DNA of 64,000 nucleotides from Lewinellaceae bacterium (GCA_020636275.1 JACJYD010000002.1:744001-808000), one strand, 5' to 3'; positions 1-9,032 are shown, numbered from the stretch's first letter. Translations and numbers: made by a program. The notes: generated from the letters alone by a model not told the origin.

Positions 1-2
1 GC

Positions 3-1076
3 GTCGTATTCGATATCCTTTACAACGGTATGTACCTTAACCAGTGGAATCATTTTACGCTGACCTACGATGGGGCGACCCTTTCTCTATACCACAACGG
101 GGAAGCGGCTGGGGTCATTCCGGCCAACGGGGTTATCGCTTCTACAACCGAGCCATTCAATATGGGGTTTCTGCCGTATTTCTCTACGCCCTATTTCTTC
201 GACGGCCGGCTCGACGACGTCTGCCTGTGGAGTAAATGCCTGTCCACCCCGGAGGTGGTGGAATTGTTTAATAATAACTGTAGCCAGGATCTGAGTGCGG
301 AAGGGCTGGAACTATGTTATCAGTTTGATGAGGGCATGGGGGGAGGAGACAATACCTCCATTACCACGGTGGCTGAAAGCATCGCCAATATGGATGCCCC
401 TTTGAGCAATTTTTCGCTGACCGGGTCCTCCTCCAATTTTGTAGACTACCTCCATACCGGGTATACCTATCTCGATGAAAACACCTGCGGCGCCCCCTTC
501 ACCTCGCCGACCGGCAATTACATCTGGACGGAAACCGGGTTTTATTCCGATACGATCTTTAACAGCGGCTGTATCGATGTCTATTTCGTCAGTCTTGCCG
601 TGAATGCTATCGACAACTCGGTGACGCAGACCAGTTCCTATTCCTTGTCCGCAAATATGGAGGGCGCTTTGTACCAATGGATCGACTGCTGGACAGGAGA
701 GGCGATCCCAGGCGCCACTGAACGGACCTTTGAAGCGCCCGTTCCCGGGACATACGCGGTAGCGGTGACGGTAAATGCCTGTACGGAGACTTCCTCCTGT
801 TACAACCTGGAGGTGAATGGGGCGAATAGCCCACCGGAGGCCAAATTTGAGGTCTACCCCAATCCGGTAAAGGACGTGGTGGACATTTCGTTGGGTGAAA
901 CCCTCGATGCTTTTTCGATCCAGATCAGGGATGTGAATGGACGGGTAATGCTGGCGCAGCAGCATGTCCAAAAAAAGCGGGTCGAGTTGGATCTTTCAGA
1001 TCTTCCGGTAGGGTGTTATTTCCTTCATCTCCTTTCAAAAAATGGAGCGGAGATGGTCAAGTTGGTGAAAAATTAG
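3..1076 (+). CDS. Secreted LamG-domain protein with T9SS C-terminal sorting domain (5' partial)
   Basis: The frame is open to the left edge, so the true start lies outside the window. The first ~80 residues look like the end of a LamG/concanavalin-A-like domain (WNHFTLTYDG, then LDDVCLWSKCLS). A cysteine-rich middle part of about 170 residues follows. The last ~75 residues form a type A T9SS sorting domain: YPNPV, then IRDVNGR, then a final KLVKN. The protein is therefore predicted to cross the outer membrane by the type IX system and be released or anchored at the surface. LamG domains usually bind carbohydrate or protein ligands, but the ligand is unknown. The sulfatase gene begins 4 bases after the stop, so the two are probably cotranscribed. 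Confidence 0.85.
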   Translation, partial: VVFDILYNGMYLNQWNHFTLTYDGATLSLYHNGEAAGVIPANGVIASTTEPFNMGFLPYFSTPYFFDGRLDDVCLWSKCLSTPEVVELFNNNCSQDLSAEGLELCYQFDEGMGGGDNTSITTVAESIANMDAPLSNFSLTGSSSNFVDYLHTGYTYLDENTCGAPFTSPTGNYIWTETGFYSDTIFNSGCIDVYFVSLAVNAIDNSVTQTSSYSLSANMEGALYQWIDCWTGEAIPGATERTFEAPVPGTYAVAVTVNACTETSSCYNLEVNGANSPPEAKFEVYPNPVKDVVDISLGETLDAFSIQIRDVNGRVMLAQQHVQKKRVELDLSDLPVGCYFLHLLSKNGAEMVKLVKN

Positions 1077-1080
1077 GGTT

Positions 1081-2679
1081 ATGAAATTATTTACATCCAT
1101 CTTCCTTTTAGTTGTGATCCTGTCGGGATGCCAGGACCATAACCCCCAAAACACCCCTCCTCCCAACATCATCTTCATCATGTCCGACGACCACGCCTTC
1201 CAGGCGATCAGTGCGTACGGATCCAATCTGATCCAGACGCCCAACATCGACCGGCTGGCTAAGGAGGGTATGCGTTTTGACCAGGGCTATGTCACCAATT
1301 CCATCTGTGCGCCCAGCCGGGCGGTGGTGCTGACCGGCAAGTTCAGCCACCTCAATGGACTGAAAGACAACCTCGACGTGTTTGACAGTACGCAGGTCAC
1401 ATTTCCGAAAATACTCCAGGAGCATGGTTACCAAACGGCGGTTATTGGCAAGTGGCACCTCAAATCCCAACCCACGGGATTTAATTATTGGAGGGTCCTG
1501 GTCGATCAGGGTTGGTACTACCAGCCCGAATTCCTGTCGCCCGAGGGAATGGTCAAGGTACAAGGTTACGCCACCGATGTGATCACCGATATGGCAATTG
1601 ACTTTATCGACTCGATCCGGGATCCTTCGAAGCCCTTTCTACTCATGTACCAGCATAAGGCCCCGCACCGGGAGTGGTGGCCCTCCATGGAGCACCTGAA
1701 GGACTTCAAAAGCAGCAATATTCCGGAGCCGGCCACCCTTTTCGACGATTACAGCAACCGCGGCGCCGCCGCCCGGGATGCCGAAATGCGGATTTCCGAG
1801 CATATGGGCTTGACCAACGACAACAAGATCCATCCGGATATCCTTGAAGACCTGGGTCTGAAGGAGTTTTACAAATGGTACGGATCCAACTACCTCTTTC
1901 AGTACAACCGCCTCACCGACGAGGAAAAGGCCCAATGGGACGCGGTCTACGATCCCATCAACGCCGGTTTTGCCGCCCATCCGCCGACCGGCGACAGCCT
2001 GACCTCCTGGAAGTACCGGCGCTACATGGAGGACTACCTTGCCTGTATCCAGAGCGTCGACGACAACATCGGCCGGTTGCTGGATTACCTGGACGAGAAA
2101 GGGCTCGCCGAAAACACCCTGATCATCTATACCTCCGACCAGGGTTTCTACCTCGGCGAGCACGGCTGGTTCGACAAGCGCTTCATGTACGAGGAGTCTT
2201 TTCGCACCCCGCTCCTCATCCGCTGGCCAGGGAAGATCCAGCCGGGGCAGGTCAATACCGATCTGGTGCAGAACCTCGATTTCGCCTCCACGATGCTGGA
2301 TGCAGCCGGTATTACACCGCCGGCCGATATGCAGGGCAAAAGCTTGCTCCCGCTTTTTTCGGGAAACAACGAGAACTGGCGCGACGCCCTTTACTACCAT
2401 TACTACGAATTTCCCGGCATCCACGGGGTAAAGCGCCATTATGGCATAAAAACCGCCCGCTACAAACTGATCCACTTCTATTACGATGTGGACGAGTGGG
2501 AGCTCTACGACCTGGAGGTCGATCCGCAGGAGATGAATAACGTATACGGAAACCCGGAGTATGCCGGGGTCCAGGCGGACTTGCACCAAAGGCTCGAGGC
2601 GTTAAGGGCGCAGTATGGGGATTCAGATGCGTTGACGAAGCGGATGTTGGAGGAAGATCTGGGGAGGAAGGGGAGGTAG
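1081..2679 (+). CDS. Lipoprotein sulfatase (type I, formylglycine-dependent)
   Basis: This 532-residue protein starts with a lipoprotein signal (VILSGC, Cys17), so it should be a periplasmic or surface lipoprotein. The sulfatase active-site signature CAPSR is at residues 76-80, and Cys76 would be converted to formylglycine by a sulfatase-maturating enzyme. The metal-binding pair SDD is at 35-37, and the later TSDQG, LGEHG and KR segments are typical of the alkaline-phosphatase-like fold. The C-terminal ~100 residues match the DUF4976 type that follows many Bacteroidota sulfatases. It hydrolyses sulfate esters, probably on a sulfated glycan; the substrate cannot be read from sequence. It follows the LamG/T9SS gene after 4 bases. 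No SusC/SusD pair or glycoside hydrolase is adjacent. Confidence 0.92.
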   Translation: MKLFTSIFLLVVILSGCQDHNPQNTPPPNIIFIMSDDHAFQAISAYGSNLIQTPNIDRLAKEGMRFDQGYVTNSICAPSRAVVLTGKFSHLNGLKDNLDVFDSTQVTFPKILQEHGYQTAVIGKWHLKSQPTGFNYWRVLVDQGWYYQPEFLSPEGMVKVQGYATDVITDMAIDFIDSIRDPSKPFLLMYQHKAPHREWWPSMEHLKDFKSSNIPEPATLFDDYSNRGAAARDAEMRISEHMGLTNDNKIHPDILEDLGLKEFYKWYGSNYLFQYNRLTDEEKAQWDAVYDPINAGFAAHPPTGDSLTSWKYRRYMEDYLACIQSVDDNIGRLLDYLDEKGLAENTLIIYTSDQGFYLGEHGWFDKRFMYEESFRTPLLIRWPGKIQPGQVNTDLVQNLDFASTMLDAAGITPPADMQGKSLLPLFSGNNENWRDALYYHYYEFPGIHGVKRHYGIKTARYKLIHFYYDVDEWELYDLEVDPQEMNNVYGNPEYAGVQADLHQRLEALRAQYGDSDALTKRMLEEDLGRKGR

Positions 2680-2828
2680 GTTTTAGTTTTTAGGTTTTAG
2701 TTTTTAGGTTTTAGTTTTTAGTTAAAGCATTATCCATGTTCGCAACCTGTGATCGCGGTTGTTTGGCTATTTTGCTCAAGTACTGTGTTAACCTGAAACT
2801 AAAAACTAAAAATTAAAAACTAAAACCT
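2680..2828. repeat. Inverted simple-sequence arms filling the gap between convergent genes
   Basis: Starting directly after the sulfatase stop (2677-2679), the word GGTTTTAGTTTTTA is repeated three times (2680-2723). The reverse-complement words (ACTAAAAACTAAAA type) occupy 2793-2828 and end at the stop of the convergent TonB-receptor gene (2831). The ~70-base spacer contains a small CAACC...GGTTG hairpin and no gene. The arms can fold on each other, so the region may act as a two-way transcription end, but there is no classical GC stem plus T-tract. The words are shared with the hairpins at 46573-46644 and 55755-55818. Confidence 0.7.
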
Positions 2829-2830
2829 AT

Positions 2831-5224
2831 TCAAAACTCCATCCTCCAGCTCAAAATCGGCAACAACCCCAACTGCCGTTTCTCCACCACGGCATCTTTG
2901 ACGAAATCGTAGTACGCAAAGCCGGCATTCTTCCGGTTGAGCACGTTCTGGATATCGATCGACAGGATCGTGTTTCGTCCGGCGCGGTTCCATTTTTGGT
3001 AGAAACGCAGGTCGAGGCGGATGTAATCCTTCTGCTTTAGAGGGAAGCCGTCGGATTCGTCGTAGACCGTATATCCCCGCGAAATCGTTTTTGCCACGTC
3101 TATCGGGGCCGTGCGGAAACCGCCCATCCACAGGAAGTGAGCGTTGACGCCGCGGACCACCACCTTGTTGTTTTTCTGTTTTGAAAACTCCCGTCCGCCG
3201 GTCAGGTTGAGGAGGTAGCGGCCATCGAATCGGGTAGGGCGCTCCACGCCATCGTCCGCGGTGTACAGGGATCGATAGAGCGACCCGCCGGCGATGAAAT
3301 AATAGCGGTCCAGGATGAACTTTTGCAGGGAAAGATCAAGTCCGAAGTTGCGACCGGTACCGGTCTCCTGGATGACATAATCCCAAAGCCGGTAGGCCTC
3401 GGTGAGGTTGAGCACGGAAAAGGTACTCCCCGGGTTTTCGGCGACCGGCACATTGAAGAGGTGCTGGTAGTAAAGTTCGGCATTCAGGAGCAGGGAGGGC
3501 GCCAGTTCCTGGCGATAGCCGGCCACCAGGTGGTGGGATTTGATCAGACCCAGGCCTTCCTTGATGGGGGTGGGCGAGAAATACAGTTGTGGAATATTCG
3601 TCTGGCTGAGCAGCCCGTACGAAAGGCTGATCCGTCTGCGGGCATCGGGCATGAAGCTCAAGGCCAGGCGTGGTTCCGGCACAATATCGATCGGAGAATA
3701 GGTAAAATGGGATACCTGAAATCCCGCCGAGATCTCAAATTTTTGCGAGAGATGCGCATGCCAGTCGACAAAAGGCTGTAGCAACCATCCGGCCACCGTG
3801 CCGGTCGTCGAATAGAGAACGGAATGACTGGTGAAATAGGAGGTGAAATCCGAAAACTCGCGAGATGCCTGTATCCCTGCCCGCAAGCGATTCCGGGCGC
3901 TTATCTTGGTGGTAAAGATGGAAGAAAGAGCGATCTTCCGCTCCACAAAAAGATCTTCGGACCAGCCCTCCACACCGGGAAGCATCCACACCGGATTGGA
4001 CGTGCGATGGTGATCCAGGGCCGAAAGTACCCCTACGGTGCGCCATACGCTTTTTTTGCCAACCGGCAGTACGTGCGTGATCCCAGCCGCGCCCATTTTC
4101 GACAAAAATTCAATATCGAACCGCTGTTTATCTTCAGCTACCTGGGCACTGTCCCCCAATGCATAAGACCGGGTCGAATTGATCCCGCCCACTCCAAAGA
4201 CCGAAAATCTCCCCGCCTTCGCCGTAGGTAGGGAGATATGTACAGAAAGGTCCTGGAACGCAATCTGATCATCTCCAAAGTCGGCCCCCAGCGCCGCCAG
4301 AATCCCTGTAAACGAATACCTGTAATTTGCCAGATAAGAAGGTTTTTCCCCCATTTTCTCTCCTCCCTGCTCCCTGCTCCCTCCTCCCTGCTCCCTCCTC
4401 CCTGCTCCAAAAGGTCCTTCCGCCGCCAAATCCACCCCAATCAGCCCCACCTGCGCCGTAAACTCGTGCTGCTGGTCATTTCCCCGCCGCAGTCGCATAT
4501 CTAGGATGCCGCCCAGGGCGTTGTCGTAGCCTGCCGGGTAAGCGCCGGTCAGGAAATTGGAGGTGCCCAGCAGCTGGGCACTGAGGATGTTCACTCCGCC
4601 GCCCGCCTGGGTAGGCCGGTCGCTGAAGGTGCCTGCATTGGCCGTGTGGTTGGGGTTGACGATCTCCACGCCTTCGAGGCGCCACTTGACGGCAGCCGGG
4701 GAGTTGCCCCTTACGGAGATGACGTTAGTGCCGTCATTGAGTCCCGTCACGCCGGGGTAGGAGAGGGCCACCCGTCCGGGATCGAAAAACGTGGCCGGAA
4801 AGCGGAATTGCTCCTCCACCGTGATGGTATATACGCTCACCGGGTGGATATCGGCCTCGCTGTTGGCCTGCCCTTTGACGATCACCTCCTGCAGCGCCTC
4901 ACTGCGTTCGCGGAGCTGGATGTTTTGAACGGTTTCCTTACCTCCTTCCACGAGCACCTCGGCGATGGTGACCGTTTCGTAGCCCAGGTGGCTGGCTTGC
5001 AAGCGGTAGCGGCCGACCGGCACGGAGGGGATGGAATATTTCCCCGCTTCGTCCGCTACGGCCTGCAGAGTATCGCCCCGGAAGAGAAGAATATAAGCCC
5101 CGGGCAGAGGGGCGCCACTGTCTGCATCGGTGACGGCGCCGCGCAAGGTTTGAGTAGGGGATTGAGCCGGGAGGGATCCCATAAGGAGGAAAAAGGAGCA
5201 GAAAAGGGGGAGTGATTTTTTCAT
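2831..5224 (-). CDS. TonB-dependent outer-membrane receptor
   Basis: The chosen start (5224) gives MKKSLPLFCSFFLLMGSLPAQ, a clean signal peptide; an upstream in-frame ATG at 5266 would add 14 non-signal residues. A carboxypeptidase-regulatory-like domain follows (TLRGAVTDADSGAPLPGAYI, about residues 25-110), then a plug domain (VISVRGNSP) and a ~500-residue beta-barrel ending in an aromatic residue (WRMEF). It lacks SusC-type features and has no SusD neighbour, so the ligand may be a siderophore, metal, peptide or small sugar. A low-complexity insert around residues 280-300, rich in R-E-Q-G-G, is encoded by a simple repeat (4359-4408). It is transcribed convergently to the sulfatase. Confidence 0.9.
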   Translation of the reverse strand: MKKSLPLFCSFFLLMGSLPAQSPTQTLRGAVTDADSGAPLPGAYILLFRGDTLQAVADEAGKYSIPSVPVGRYRLQASHLGYETVTIAEVLVEGGKETVQNIQLRERSEALQEVIVKGQANSEADIHPVSVYTITVEEQFRFPATFFDPGRVALSYPGVTGLNDGTNVISVRGNSPAAVKWRLEGVEIVNPNHTANAGTFSDRPTQAGGGVNILSAQLLGTSNFLTGAYPAGYDNALGGILDMRLRRGNDQQHEFTAQVGLIGVDLAAEGPFGAGRREQGGGSREQGGEKMGEKPSYLANYRYSFTGILAALGADFGDDQIAFQDLSVHISLPTAKAGRFSVFGVGGINSTRSYALGDSAQVAEDKQRFDIEFLSKMGAAGITHVLPVGKKSVWRTVGVLSALDHHRTSNPVWMLPGVEGWSEDLFVERKIALSSIFTTKISARNRLRAGIQASREFSDFTSYFTSHSVLYSTTGTVAGWLLQPFVDWHAHLSQKFEISAGFQVSHFTYSPIDIVPEPRLALSFMPDARRRISLSYGLLSQTNIPQLYFSPTPIKEGLGLIKSHHLVAGYRQELAPSLLLNAELYYQHLFNVPVAENPGSTFSVLNLTEAYRLWDYVIQETGTGRNFGLDLSLQKFILDRYYFIAGGSLYRSLYTADDGVERPTRFDGRYLLNLTGGREFSKQKNNKVVVRGVNAHFLWMGGFRTAPIDVAKTISRGYTVYDESDGFPLKQKDYIRLDLRFYQKWNRAGRNTILSIDIQNVLNRKNAGFAYYDFVKDAVVEKRQLGLLPILSWRMEF
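4359..4408. repeat. CTCCCTGCTC-type simple repeat inside the TonB-receptor gene
   Basis: Words of the type CTCCCTGCTC and CTCCTCCCTG repeat over about 50 bases. They lie in frame inside the receptor gene and encode an R-E-Q-G-G-rich stretch where barrel sequence is expected. It resembles the intergenic word repeats elsewhere in the window more than coding sequence. The protein frame stays open across it. Confidence 0.75.
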
Positions 5225-5414
5225 TGTAAAGCGGTATGTGTAGGGCGAAAATACCACCCCTTCCACGATTTTTCCCTACATTCAAGCCACGGACAGAAAA
5301 ACTGCATGAAGTTTAACAAACCTAAACTCCAGGCATTGACCGGGGGAAGCGTTTGTGAGTGAAGGGTGAAGGGTGAAAGGTGCTTTTGGCAGATCACGGT
5401 CAAAATTTGTGATC

Positions 5415-6530
5415 ATGAAAATTCTGGGAACCTTATTCAGATGGCTCTTTGCCATTTTACTGATGCTTTTGGTGGTCGCTTTGCTGGTGGGGCATGCCTG
5501 GCTGCAAGCGGCATTTTTGACCCTGGCGGTTGCAGGCCTCTTGTTTTGGCCTATGAAATATTTGTCAGCCAGGTGGAATCAAACAACGGCGAGCTGGAGC
5601 CGGCTTGGCTTTGTCCTGGCTATGCTCGCCGGGTTTATGGTCATTCCCTCCGGAACCAAGGATACCATCTACCGGTCTGAAAAGCACCGGAAGGCCATAT
5701 TGGATATTTACGACAAAAAAGTGGCGAAATGGCCGGCGGATGTAGAGGATATTTACGTGGAAACCGATTACGGGAAGGTCCATGTGCTGGCTTGCGGGAA
5801 GCCCGAAAATCCTCCGGTACTGCTGCTCCACGCGGCTTCGATGGGCGCGCCATCCTGGGCGGAAAACCTGCCGCCGTTGCTCGACCATTTTCGGATCTTT
5901 GCCATCGACAATATCGGGGAAGGGAATAAAAGTGAATTGAAGAACGCCATGGTCTTTCCTCTTACCCCTAAAGAGCTGGCTGATCTCTATGCCGGGATCG
6001 CCGATTCCCTTGGGGTGGAAAGGTGCCCCGTGTTCGGCGCCTCCAACGGAGGGTTCATCGCGATGAACCTGGCGTATTACTATCCGGAAAAAGTAGAGTC
6101 GCTCCTATTGATGGGCCCGATGGGATTGACCCAGATCTCCAACAAAAGTATCCTGACGATGGCGCTTTCCTCGATGTATCCATTTCCTTTTGTCAGAAAA
6201 TACACCACGCGTTTTGCCATTGGCGACGACCCCGGAGTTTTGGAAAAATACGGCGATTGGTTCGATGCCATTATTTCGGGGTCCATCCCCTCGATCGCGC
6301 AACCGGTTCCTATGACTACGGCCCAAAAACAGGCAATGAGCCTGCCTGTATTGCTCTTCCTGGGCACAAAAGACCCCATCGTTGGGGATGCGGCTTTCGC
6401 AAAAGAGACAGCCGGGGATTTTCCAACCATCCAGATCGAAGTCTTGGAGTCGGGGCATTTGGTCGGAGTGGAAAAGGCATCCTATGTGAATGCTGTTGTG
6501 GCTTCTTTTTTTGATTTTGAAGAAAATTGA
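5415..6530 (+). CDS. Membrane-anchored alpha/beta hydrolase
   Basis: ATG at 5415 gives a 371-residue protein. A GTG at 5373, inside a GTGAAGGGTGAA repeat, is a less likely start. Residues 1-70 contain two or three hydrophobic helices (ILGTLFRWLFAILLMLLVVA, LAVAGLLFWP, LGFVLAMLAGFMVIP), which anchor the enzyme in the membrane. The hydrolase core follows: PPVLLLHAASMG (oxyanion loop), FAIDNIGEG, the nucleophile elbow GASNGG (Ser), GTKDPIVG (acid region) and the late ESGHLVG (His). The full triad is therefore visible. The substrate is unknown; esterase, lipase or lactonase activity are all possible. It diverges from the TonB-receptor gene. Confidence 0.85.
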   Translation: MKILGTLFRWLFAILLMLLVVALLVGHAWLQAAFLTLAVAGLLFWPMKYLSARWNQTTASWSRLGFVLAMLAGFMVIPSGTKDTIYRSEKHRKAILDIYDKKVAKWPADVEDIYVETDYGKVHVLACGKPENPPVLLLHAASMGAPSWAENLPPLLDHFRIFAIDNIGEGNKSELKNAMVFPLTPKELADLYAGIADSLGVERCPVFGASNGGFIAMNLAYYYPEKVESLLLMGPMGLTQISNKSILTMALSSMYPFPFVRKYTTRFAIGDDPGVLEKYGDWFDAIISGSIPSIAQPVPMTTAQKQAMSLPVLLFLGTKDPIVGDAAFAKETAGDFPTIQIEVLESGHLVGVEKASYVNAVVASFFDFEEN

Positions 6531-6569
6531 AAGGGATGAAACCGTCTTAGCGGTTAAAATTATTTCCTC

Positions 6570-6577
6570 TAATTTTG
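6570..6577 (+). promoter_or_regulatory. Possible -7 promoter element (TAATTTTG)
   Basis: TAATTTTG matches the Bacteroidota -7 element TAnnTTTG, 25 bases before the methyltransferase start. No TTTG at the -33 position was found, so this is tentative. Confidence 0.35.
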
Positions 6578-6601
6578 GATCCAAACTTACCCTGAATATC
6601 C

Positions 6602-7225
6602 ATGTCCATCCAAAAAGCATACAACTACTGGGCCCAGACCTACGACTCCATGGCCAATATTACGCGTGACCTGGAGGAGATCGCTGCGAAGGAAACGCTT
6701 GGTCTTCTGGATTTTACGACCGTGCTCGAACTCGGCTGTGGCACCGGCAAAAACACCAGGTGGCTGGCTGAAAAGGCTACATCCCTTATCGGCCTCGACT
6801 TTTCGGAGGAAATGCTGGCCCTGGCCCGGGAGAAGGTTCCTTCCGGGAATGTCCGGTTTCAACAAGCCGATCTCCTGCACCCCTGGCCGGTCGACGATCA
6901 TTTCGCCGACCTGATCACCTGTAGCCTGGTGCTCGAACACATCGAAAACCTGGATCTCATCTTCGCACAGGCCGCTAAAAAATTGAAGCCCGGTGGAACA
7001 TTTTATTGCTGCGAACTTCATCCCTTCAAGCAATACGAAGGCAGCAAAGCCAAATTCCAGAGCGAGAACGGCACCGTCGAACTGGAGGTGTATACCCACC
7101 ATGTCTCGGAATATGTGAGCGCTGCCCTGAGTAATGGCTTTCAATTAGCCGGATTAAAGGAATGGTTTGATCCCGGAGAAAATTCCATTCCCCGCCTGAT
7201 CTCCTTCCTATTCACCAATCCCTAG
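6602..7225 (+). CDS. Class I SAM-dependent methyltransferase
   Basis: This 207-residue protein has the Methyltransf_11/25 pattern. Motif I VLELGCGTGKNT (about 41-52) binds SAM, IGLDFSEEML holds the acidic motif II residue, and the post-motif ITCSLVLEHIENL and LKPGGTFYCCEL (motif III/IV) follow. The N-terminal YNYWAQTYDSM is typical of small-molecule methyltransferases. No signal peptide is present, so it is cytoplasmic. The substrate cannot be inferred. It lies 9 bases before the DUF1697 gene, so the two are probably cotranscribed. Confidence 0.9.
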   Translation: MSIQKAYNYWAQTYDSMANITRDLEEIAAKETLGLLDFTTVLELGCGTGKNTRWLAEKATSLIGLDFSEEMLALAREKVPSGNVRFQQADLLHPWPVDDHFADLITCSLVLEHIENLDLIFAQAAKKLKPGGTFYCCELHPFKQYEGSKAKFQSENGTVELEVYTHHVSEYVSAALSNGFQLAGLKEWFDPGENSIPRLISFLFTNP

Positions 7226-7234
7226 TCGCTCGCC

Positions 7235-7774
7235 ATGAAAACCTATATCGCCCTCCTTCGCGGCATCAATGTCAGTGGCCAGAAAATGATCAGGATGGCC
7301 GAGTTGAAGACCCATTTTGAGGCGCTGAACTTCCATGAAGTTCAGACCTATATCCAAAGCGGCAACGTGGTCTTTAAGTCCGCAGACACGACGCCAACCA
7401 GCCTCGAACATTCCATTTCGGAAATGATTCGAAAAGTCTATGGCTTCGAAGTGGCGGTGCTCGTCAGGCGCCCGGAGGATTTGCGGCACATACTGGATAA
7501 TAACCCTTTCCTTCAACGCGGCGAAGATCCGGAACGCCTCTATGTGACCTTTCTGGCAACATCGCCGACGACTGCTCAGGTAGAAAAACTGAAAGAATAT
7601 GACTATAGTCCCGAAGCCTACGCCCTGGACGGCACCACGCTCTATTTTTTCGCCCCTAACGGCTACGGCCGCGCCAAGATGAACAACAATTTCTTCGAAA
7701 GTAAACTGAAGGTCCCCTGCACCACCCGCAACTGGAAAACGGTGCAGGTGCTGCTGGACATGGCAGGGAACTGA
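7235..7774 (+). CDS. DUF1697 family protein
   Basis: This 179-residue cytoplasmic protein carries the diagnostic DUF1697 features. These are the N-terminal YIALLRGINVSG, the TYIQSGNVVF strand near residue 45, and a C-terminal GYGRAKMNNNFFE that leads to TTRNWKTV. The family is widespread in bacteria and has no assigned function. The stop TGA (7772-7774) touches the stop of the convergent cupin gene with no base between. Confidence 0.93.
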   Translation: MKTYIALLRGINVSGQKMIRMAELKTHFEALNFHEVQTYIQSGNVVFKSADTTPTSLEHSISEMIRKVYGFEVAVLVRRPEDLRHILDNNPFLQRGEDPERLYVTFLATSPTTAQVEKLKEYDYSPEAYALDGTTLYFFAPNGYGRAKMNNNFFESKLKVPCTTRNWKTVQVLLDMAGN

Positions 7775-8329
7775 TTATTTGAGCGGCGCCGGCGCCCCTT
7801 CAAAATGCTTGTATTTTCCGAGTAATTTCCCAAAGAAGACTGTAATGGGCATGATCACTTTTTTTACAAAAGCGGGGATCGTAAACACGTCATACTCCGA
7901 TTTGTAACGGGTGATGAGGTAGGAGCCATCGAAAACTTCCGGCTGTTCGGAACCTGATTTATTTTGGGCGTCATACAGGGCAGACAAAAAGAAAACAATG
8001 CTATTGGCCGGTTTGATCCAACCGGTACATTCAAGCGCATCCTCGCCGGCGTTCCAAAAGCGGTGCGGCACGCCTCGCAGGAAGGTGGCGGTTTGGCCGA
8101 CCTCAAGATAGCGGGGTTCTTCTCCCATGACCTGAACCCCCATCTTCCCTTTCACCACAGTGAGGGTTTCATCTTGCTTAAAGTGGACGTGCATGGCAGG
8201 ACCGGCGCCAGGTTGGACTACGTTTTCTACCAGTAACTTTTCTTCTCCGCCTTCCATTTCGATGGATTTAAAAATGAGCTTTTCTCCCAGCGTGTTTTGA
8301 ATAGTCTTGGGCAGTTGCACCGTGTTCAT
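7775..8329 (-). CDS. Cupin-domain protein
   Basis: This 184-residue protein has a cupin fold in its first ~110 residues. The first motif is GPAMHVHFKQDETLTVVKGKMG, with metal-ligand His, His and Glu; the second is FLRGVPHRFWNAG. It is followed by a hydrophobic C-terminal part (ITVFFGKLLGKY). No signal peptide is seen. It is divergent from the TetR-family gene, and the 94-base gap holds an inverted repeat, so it is the likely target of that repressor. The substrate is unknown. Confidence 0.88.
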   Translation of the reverse strand: MNTVQLPKTIQNTLGEKLIFKSIEMEGGEEKLLVENVVQPGAGPAMHVHFKQDETLTVVKGKMGVQVMGEEPRYLEVGQTATFLRGVPHRFWNAGEDALECTGWIKPANSIVFFLSALYDAQNKSGSEQPEVFDGSYLITRYKSEYDVFTIPAFVKKVIMPITVFFGKLLGKYKHFEGAPAPLK

Positions 8330-8370
8330 ACGTCATTTTTTTGAGGAAATTAGAAAATCTTTGGCAATAT

Positions 8371-8417
8371 TAGTACATTGTGCTAAATAATGCAACTATA
8401 TTTAGGTCATTGTACTA
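8371..8417. promoter_or_regulatory. Inverted-repeat operator between cupin and TetR genes
   Basis: An imperfect palindrome with half-sites TAGTACATTGTGCTAAAT and ATTTAGGTCATTGTACTA spans the divergent promoter region and ends 6 bases before the TetR ATG. Position and symmetry fit a dimeric TetR-family binding site that controls both genes. Confidence 0.7.
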
Positions 8418-8423
8418 TTATTT

Positions 8424-9032
8424 ATGAAAACCAGAGATAAGATCCTGACTCAATCGCTTAAACTCTTCAATGAAAAGGGCATGGCCCAAGTAGGCGTTCG
8501 GGATATCGCCCGTTCCCTGGGATTAAGTCCTGGCAATCTTTCCTATCATTTTCCCAAAAAGGAGGACCTGATCCTGGAGTTGGTAAACCGGATGCGCGCC
8601 AAAAATGATGCCTTCTACCAGCAGTATTTCGCAGCATTGCCGTCACTTGCCCGTTTTATGGAAACGATGCGGGGCATTTTCTTCAATCAGTACGATTACC
8701 AGGGATTGCTGATCGGGCAGGAGGAAATGAAAAGGATCTTGTTCAATGAATATGATTACAAGGCTGTAGAAGAAAGGCGGAAAGCCCATTTCAGGACTAT
8801 ATTTCTGGGGTTGGCCGCCGCTGGCGAAATGAAACTGGAGTCGGAAGATGCCGATTTCCTCGTATCGTACATGACCCTTTTCGGCAGGTTTTGGATATTG
8901 GAATGTTTTGTGAGCACACCAGATTTGCCGAAAGACGAAGCGGTGGATAAATACCTTCTTCTGCTGGCCCGGCAGATGTCCTTGTTTGCTACGGAACAGG
9001 GGAAGGAATCGTTAAAGCCATTTTTCGAGTAA
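8424..9032 (+). CDS. TetR/AcrR-family transcriptional regulator
   Basis: In this 202-residue protein the first ~50 residues form a TetR helix-turn-helix: TRDKILTQSLKLFNEKG, then VGVRDIARSLGLSPGNLSYHF, then KKEDLI. The remaining ~150 residues are helical and form the ligand-binding and dimer domain. It probably represses the divergent cupin gene and itself through the palindrome at 8371-8417. The effector is unknown. Confidence 0.93.
   Translation: MKTRDKILTQSLKLFNEKGMAQVGVRDIARSLGLSPGNLSYHFPKKEDLILELVNRMRAKNDAFYQQYFAALPSLARFMETMRGIFFNQYDYQGLLIGQEEMKRILFNEYDYKAVEERRKAHFRTIFLGLAAAGEMKLESEDADFLVSYMTLFGRFWILECFVSTPDLPKDEAVDKYLLLLARQMSLFATEQGKESLKPFFE

Noticed and set aside
1..5224. Polysaccharide utilisation locus (LamG, sulfatase, TonB receptor)
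   Set aside because: No SusD, glycoside hydrolase or sensor was found, and the receptor is convergent rather than in the same operon.
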